From NCBI GenBank assembly GCA_035943635.1, contig DASZBX010000071.1:129321-193320 (forward strand): a stretch of DNA of 64,000 nucleotides, given 5' to 3'. This DNA comes from DASZBX01 sp035943635. Its GTDB lineage: Bacteria > Actinomycetota > Actinomycetes > Streptomycetales > Catenulisporaceae. The notes below the pieces were generated by a model. That model saw only the letters and a list, made by a program, of their open reading frames with translations, had not been told where the DNA came from and did no database searches. A program made the position numbers and the translations under genes. Shown here piece by piece: positions 60,179 to 64,000 of the stretch; the stretch's first letter is position 1; every line of letters starts with the position of its first letter.

Positions 60179-61318
60179 ATGAGAGTGACGATCGAGCGCG
60201 GCGAGCTGGCGGCCGCGGTCTCCTGGGCGGCGCATTCGCTGTCCCCGCGGCCGGTTTCGCCGTCCCTCGGCGGCCTGCGGCTGGCCGCGGGCGACACCGG
60301 GCTGCGGGTGTCCGGGTTCGACGACGAGGTCTCGGCCAGCGGGTTGGGCGCCGGGCGGACCGAGACACCGGGCACGGTCCTGGTCTCGGGCCGATTATTG
60401 ACCGAGCTGGTGCACCTGCTGCCGAGTCTGCCGGTCGAGCTCGCCGCGGAGGAGTCGCGGCTGACACTGGTGTGCGGGCCGTACCGTTACGCGCTGCACG
60501 CCCTGCCGCTGGAGGACCACCCGGACGCGCCGGAGTCCCCGGAGATCAGCGGCCTGGTCTCGGCCGCGTTGTTCGCCGAGGCGGCGGCGCAGACCCTGGT
60601 GGCGGCCGGGCGGGACGAGTCGCGGCGGTTCCTGACCGGGATCCGGATCGAGGCCGACGGCGCGACGCTGCGCCTGGTCGCGACGGACCGGTACCGGCTG
60701 GCGTCGCGCGAACTGCCGTGGCAGCCGGTCGTCGCGGACCTGCGCACCAGCGCTCTGGTCCCGGCCCGGACGCTGGCCGCTCTGGCCAAGTCGCTCGGTT
60801 CGTCCGGCCAGGTCGGGCTCGCGTTGCCGCGGGATGCCAAGCCGGGTGGGGGAATGCTGGGGTTGCGCACGCCCGAGCGGGTCGCGACGGTGCGGCTGCT
60901 GGAGGGCGGGTTCATGGAGTACGAGCGGGTCTTCCCGACCGAGTTCGCCGGGTTCGCGGTGGTGGAGACGGCGAATCTGGTGGACGCGGTCCGGCGCACG
61001 GCGGTGATCGCCGAGCGGCACCGGCCGGTCCGGTTGTCGTTGACGGAGGGTCGGATCTCGGTGGAGGCCGATTCGGACCTGGACGACCAGGCGGCCGTGA
61101 TGGTCGAGGCGCACGTGTCAGGGCCCGATATCGTGATCGCGCCGAGTCCGGTGTTCGTGCTCGACGGTCTGTCGGCGCTGGGGACCAAGTACGCGCGCTT
61201 GGATTACACGGGCCCGGCGAAGCCGGTGGTCCTGACCGGCTTGGATGCTCCGGATGCCGAGCCGGATTGGGCTTACCGGTACCTGTTCCTGCCTTTGCGG
61301 GTCGGGATTCCGGCGTGA
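60179..61318 (+). CDS. DNA polymerase III beta-clamp paralogue
   Basis: The 379-aa protein is a sliding clamp by its three-domain pattern: RVTIERGELAAAVSWAAHSL, LRVSGFDDEVSASG, the domain-2 opening AALFAEAAAQTLVAAGRDES with FLTGIRIEADGATLRLVATDRYRL, EYERVFP, and the C-terminal YRYLFLPLRV. It lies with repair-type genes, not beside dnaA and gyrB, so it is probably the second clamp many actinomycetes carry. Codon 73 is TTA. AGAGGCG precedes the ATG. A PafBC-like promoter suggests DNA-damage induction. It is divergent from the NERD-helicase. Confidence 0.88.
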   Translation: MRVTIERGELAAAVSWAAHSLSPRPVSPSLGGLRLAAGDTGLRVSGFDDEVSASGLGAGRTETPGTVLVSGRLLTELVHLLPSLPVELAAEESRLTLVCGPYRYALHALPLEDHPDAPESPEISGLVSAALFAEAAAQTLVAAGRDESRRFLTGIRIEADGATLRLVATDRYRLASRELPWQPVVADLRTSALVPARTLAALAKSLGSSGQVGLALPRDAKPGGGMLGLRTPERVATVRLLEGGFMEYERVFPTEFAGFAVVETANLVDAVRRTAVIAERHRPVRLSLTEGRISVEADSDLDDQAAVMVEAHVSGPDIVIAPSPVFVLDGLSALGTKYARLDYTGPAKPVVLTGLDAPDAEPDWAYRYLFLPLRVGIPA

Positions 61319-61348
61319 TCGGGCGGGCGGGATAGGCGGGAAAGAGAA

Positions 61349-61392
61349 GCCGTCCCCGTTCGCTGCCGAGTGCATCAGCGAACGGGGACGGC
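61349..61392 (+). terminator. 17-bp perfect hairpin after dnaN2
   Basis: Bases 61349-61365 pair fully with 61376-61392; GTTGTGTG follows. It lies 30 bases after the dnaN2 stop and 84 before the convergent chitinase stop. Confidence 0.8.
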
Positions 61393-61410
61393 GTTGTGTG
61401 ACGGCAAATC

Positions 61411-61440
61411 AGGTCAGGTCAGGTCAGATCAGGTCAGGTC
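61411..61440. repeat. Pentanucleotide tandem repeat, six AGGTC units
   Basis: Six 5-bp copies in a row, the fourth being AGATC, followed by AGGGTC. It is non-coding, between two convergent genes, and a likely site of length variation between strains. Confidence 0.85.
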
Positions 61441-61476
61441 AGGGTCGACTCCGACCGGCCTTTCTCAGCTCTTTGT

Positions 61477-63246
61477 CTATGACAGCGCGAAATGGTCCGC
61501 GTAGACGTTGCCCTGGCCGTACCAGCCGTTCACGTACACGGTCACGGTGCCGGAGGAACCGGTGGTGAAGGACACCGACAGCTGCTTCCAGGTGCTCGAC
61601 GAGGTCCAGCTGCTGGCGCTCGCGCCGCCGCTGACGCCGATGAAGGCGTAGTTGCCCTCGACCCAGCCGGTCAGGGTGTAGGCGGTGTTCGGCGCCAGGG
61701 TGACCGTCTGGTCGCATGCTCCGGTCGCGCTGGCGGTCGGGACGATCAGGGCGGCGTCCTTGCCGGAGTGCACCGTGGCGGTGGTCACCGAGTCAGTGGA
61801 CTGGCAGACCCAGGGGCCCAGGCTGCCGGTCTCGAAACCGGCGTTCACCAGAGCGCCGGGGTTGGTGGTGCCGCTGCTCGTGACGGTCAAGCCGTAGGTC
61901 GCCGTCTGGGTGCCGGAGGCGGCGGTACCGGTGACCGTGATCGGGTACGTGCCCGCGGCCGCGGCCGAGGTCGTGGCGAAGGTCACCGTCGACGACAAAC
62001 CAGCCGTCACCGAAACCGGACTGAACGAGACCGACACACCCGCCGGAGCACCACTGGCCGACAACGCCACCGACTGCGCCGAACCCGACGTGACAGCCGT
62101 GCTCACGGTCGCTGTGGCCGAGGAGCCCGCCTTCACCGACCCGGAGCTCGGCGAGAGCGCTACCGAGAAGCCGTTGGTGGCCACGGTCCCACTGGTGAAC
62201 GGCTCGAACGTGTTCGAGAAGTACCAGGCGGTCTGCGAGATCCCGGAACACGAGTCAGATCCGCCCGTGCCCACGCAACCGCCGTTGTCCCGCTCCAGCG
62301 CCCAGAACGACAGCTCGCCGATGCCTTGGGTCTTGGCCCAGTTCAGCACGGTCGCCGCGTCGGCCTCGGTGAAGGTTTCGGCCGCACCGTAGTCGTCGAT
62401 GCCTTCCATCTCGGTGACGCCGATCATCTCCCACAGCTGGGCGGTGGTGAGCGACGGGTAGATGGTCTTGAGCTGGCCTTCCAGGCCCGCGGCAGCCGAC
62501 TCGGTGTCGGTGGCCATCTCCTGGGTGGTGCCGATGTAGTAGTCGAAGGTCATGATGTTGACCGTCGCGATGGTGGCGCCCTCGGTCACCGCGTTCTTCA
62601 GGATCGCGGTCTCGTCCGAGGTCAGACCGGTCGGGGTCACCGGCAGGGTGTAGGAGAACTGGATCGTCCGGCCGTTGGCCGCCGCCCAGCTCTCGACCTG
62701 CGCGATGGCCTGGTTGCGCCGGGTGATGCCGGCGGTGTTGGTATCGGAGTCCGCCTCGACGTCGAGGTCGATCCGGCTGATGTTGTAGGTGGTGATGACA
62801 CTCTCGTATGCGGCGGCGATCGAGCTGACGTTGGTGCAGCTGTCGGCGATGTCGGTGTTCGTCGTGTCGGCCGTGTAGCCGCCGAAGGACGGGATGATGT
62901 TGCCGCCGTCGGCCTGGATCGTGGAGATGTCGCTGCCCCAGGTGGACTGGGAGATCGGCTGCGAGGTGCTGCCGTTCCAGTCGATGGTGCAGGATCCGGA
63001 ACTGGGGGTCTGGATGAACGCGGCGGTCATGAACTTGGCGCCGGAGTTCTGCCAGACGGTCAGCGGGTCATCCCCGGAGTACGCCTCCCAGTAGGGGGCG
63101 AACACGTGGGCCGGGGTGGCCGGGCTGGCGGTGGCCGCGTGCGCCGGGGCGACGGCGAGCGCAGCCAGGCCGCAGCTCGCGGCGAGGGTCGCGAAAGCGG
63201 TCGCGGCCACTCGCAGCGGCATACGGACGGGGTTCGATAACTGCAT
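61477..63246 (-). CDS. Secreted GH18 chitinase with Ig-like and carbohydrate-binding domains
   Basis: Extracellular chitin hydrolase. The 589-aa preprotein has a signal peptide ending near residue 37 (APAHA/ATASP). A GH18 barrel (about 45-345) carries the catalytic DLDVE (D159, D161, E163), VFAPYWEAY, TFDYYIG and ELSFWALERDN. An Ig-like Ser/Ala/Thr-rich domain (about 355-455) and a C-terminal CBM4/9-like domain (ALVNAGFETGSLGPW, TLAPNTAYTLTGWV, VYADHFALS) follow. GGGAG is nine bases before the ATG. Two DasR-like sites lie in the promoter region, so N-acetylglucosamine-responsive repression is likely. Confidence 0.92.
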   Translation of the reverse strand: MQLSNPVRMPLRVAATAFATLAASCGLAALAVAPAHAATASPATPAHVFAPYWEAYSGDDPLTVWQNSGAKFMTAAFIQTPSSGSCTIDWNGSTSQPISQSTWGSDISTIQADGGNIIPSFGGYTADTTNTDIADSCTNVSSIAAAYESVITTYNISRIDLDVEADSDTNTAGITRRNQAIAQVESWAAANGRTIQFSYTLPVTPTGLTSDETAILKNAVTEGATIATVNIMTFDYYIGTTQEMATDTESAAAGLEGQLKTIYPSLTTAQLWEMIGVTEMEGIDDYGAAETFTEADAATVLNWAKTQGIGELSFWALERDNGGCVGTGGSDSCSGISQTAWYFSNTFEPFTSGTVATNGFSVALSPSSGSVKAGSSATATVSTAVTSGSAQSVALSASGAPAGVSVSFSPVSVTAGLSSTVTFATTSAAAAGTYPITVTGTAASGTQTATYGLTVTSSGTTNPGALVNAGFETGSLGPWVCQSTDSVTTATVHSGKDAALIVPTASATGACDQTVTLAPNTAYTLTGWVEGNYAFIGVSGGASASSWTSSSTWKQLSVSFTTGSSGTVTVYVNGWYGQGNVYADHFALS

Positions 63247-63393
63247 GCGGAATACTCCCTGAGGGTCCTGAAGGGCGGATCGACGGATGAGTGCTCTGCG
63301 GGTTCGGCCTACGCTCCCGCGCGTGGTACCTCGGAACTCTCACCAGTGCGGCGTCGCCGTGCCGTACAGGTATCCGGCGATCGGGACCGGAAT

Positions 63394-63405
63394 TGGTCTG
63401 GACCG
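63394..63405. promoter_or_regulatory. DasR-like operator 2 (downstream of start)
   Basis: TGGTCTGGACCG matches the dre core TGGTCTAGACCA at ten of twelve positions, just downstream of the predicted chitinase transcription start (near 63408). Confidence 0.55.
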
Positions 63406-63414
63406 CCGCACCTC

Positions 63415-63443
63415 ATGATTGGACTAGACCATAGTGGTGTCAA
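63415..63443 (-). promoter_or_regulatory. Chitinase promoter
   Basis: On the minus strand a perfect TTGACA (63443-63438), a 17-base spacer and AATCAT (63420-63415) form a promoter; it leaves a 5' leader of about 160 bases. Confidence 0.6.
63420..63431. promoter_or_regulatory. DasR-like operator 1 (within the promoter spacer)
   Basis: TGGACTAGACCA matches the dre core at eleven of twelve positions and lies between the -35 and -10 hexamers, ideal for repression. DasR is the GntR-family regulator of chitin and N-acetylglucosamine use in Streptomyces. Confidence 0.65.
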
Positions 63444-63796
63444 GTGTTGGTTCTTATATATGTTGTTGTATTTAATGGGTGCGATCTGTGGGGTGAGCTG
63501 CCAGGAGCTGGGTGAAAACGTTTCCGGATTGGGGTGGGGAGGGTGGTGGGATCTGACGGGTGGGTGGTGGCGATAAGGCGTTGATCAGGTCGGCTTAATG
63601 CGGCTTGGGGTGCGGTGGTGGGGTCGGATTCGGTGGGGCTTTAGGGTCTTTGGGGGCTTTGTGCACTCTGGGTGCTTTGGTGGTGATGGGTTGCGCCCCC
63701 GTGTCAGCTCACGTTTACTGCTATGCCTCCGGCGGGCCAGGAACCCCCAAGGATCCTCATGGATCAGTTCATTTGGGTGGTGGGTTACCTTTTGGG
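63444..63796. other. 353-bp gene-free region, G/T-rich on the plus strand
   Basis: No credible gene. Base composition is unlike the rest of the window: an A/T-rich patch at 63451-63480, then long G/T-rich runs. A GGG-n-CTTT-like unit repeats loosely at about 63636-63682. GAAAACGTTTCC (63514-63525) resembles a LacI-family operator. It could hold upstream control of the chitinase gene or of a gene beyond the window. Confidence 0.4.
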
Positions 63797-63990
63797 TGTG
63801 TCGGATCGGGATCCTCGGCGCCCCAGTCGGCCCGGAGCCTGCCACACCGGACAGGCCCTATCAACTCCCGGGCTTGTTGCTTCGGGTAGTCCGCTCGCCT
63901 CGGCTGAGCTCGAGTACGGGAGTTGACAGGACCTGCCCGGCGCGGCAGTCTACGAACCGCCTGGGCCACCGAGGATCCCGATCCGACACA
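63797..63990 (-). repeat. 194-bp fold-back element with 73-bp inverted arms
   Basis: The arms 63798-63870 and 63917-63989 align as inverted copies without gaps at 61 of 73 positions, the outer 21 being identical; the loop is 46 bases. Eight of the twelve mismatches are transitions, and all eight give G-U pairs in a minus-strand RNA and A-C mismatches in a plus-strand one. This is consistent with a functional minus-strand hairpin RNA. A MITE-type origin is the alternative; the flanks show no target duplication within the window. It is unrelated in end sequence to the element at 4659-4860. Confidence 0.6.
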
Positions 63991-64000
63991 GCCCCAGCCT

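Noticed and set aside
63514..63525. LacI-type operator GAAAACGTTTCC
   Set aside because: About 70 bases upstream of the chitinase -35 with no linked gene; too weak to list as a feature by itself.
63769..63969. 66-codon minus-strand frame within the fold-back element
   Set aside because: It lies inside the paired arms and has no start signal or family.
1..64000. CRISPR array, tRNA or rRNA genes, prophage, biosynthetic cluster
   Set aside because: I found no spaced direct repeats, no tRNA-like T-loop with acceptor stem, no integrase, and no PKS or NRPS domains.

Overview
The window is about 70% G+C and comes from an actinomycete. Lineage markers are a mycothiol-dependent isomerase-type protein, the actinobacterial families DUF3159, DUF3710, DUF3093, DUF4193 and DUF3151, a GuaB1-type GMP reductase, a [2Fe-2S] ferrochelatase, a PafBC-type recA promoter, DasR-like operators at a chitinase gene, and rare TTA leucine codons. 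The gene set looks Streptomyces/Catenulispora-like, but the genus cannot be fixed from this sequence. No rRNA, tRNA, CRISPR array, intact transposase or phage gene was seen.

Layout. 0-4 kb: housekeeping genes (DUF3159, DUF3710, dut, a PaaI-type thioesterase, DUF3093, DUF4193). 4.1-7.3 kb: a gamma-carbonic-anhydrase-like protein whose stop codon lies in the end of a ~200 bp MITE-like element, then an OmpR/HisKA two-component pair. 7.3-11 kb: inositol-monophosphatase family, ferrochelatase, sugar-lactone oxidase. 11-18.3 kb: the conserved dapF-miaA / miaB / recX-recA block, interrupted by an amino-acid-type solute-binding lipoprotein. 18.5-25.7 kb: CtaG, a secreted Ig-like protein with a Lys/Gly-rich insert, GuaB1, an acetyltransferase, MgtC, and a HAD phosphatase preceded by a candidate cloverleaf RNA with a terminator hairpin. 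25.7-31.4 kb: SIS protein, SCO6745 family, site-2 protease, panB, map. 31.4-39.2 kb: Prim-Pol-like protein, the divergent tyrosine-catabolic pair fahA/hmgA with a shared operator, a DEAD-box helicase with a repetitive tail, thiD, adenine/adenosine deaminase. 39.4-44.8 kb: small housekeeping genes and two decayed genes (a collapsed MFS transporter and a frameshifted lectin-domain protein). 44.8-48.7 kb: an operon of class II aldolase, class III aminotransferase and FGGY kinase behind a perfect inverted repeat, a candidate uncharacterised sugar/amino-polyol pathway. 48.9-52 kb: a zinc-ribbon/TM/ricin-lectin protein and galU. 52.2-56 kb: ArsR plus an enlarged MgtA-type P-type ATPase. 56.1-61.3 kb: a single-AAA Clp-like protein and a NERD-UvrD helicase facing a divergent second DnaN clamp, a candidate DNA-processing module. 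61.4-64 kb: a secreted GH18 chitinase with two DasR-like sites in its promoter region, then a 194 bp fold-back element.

Points most worth following up are the NERD-helicase/Clp-like/DnaN2 neighbourhood, the cloverleaf leader at 24.1 kb, the fold-back element at 63.8 kb whose arm mismatches favour a minus-strand RNA, the aldolase-aminotransferase-kinase operon, and the MITE at 4.66 kb. All functions are read from sequence motifs and remembered family features; no search was run.
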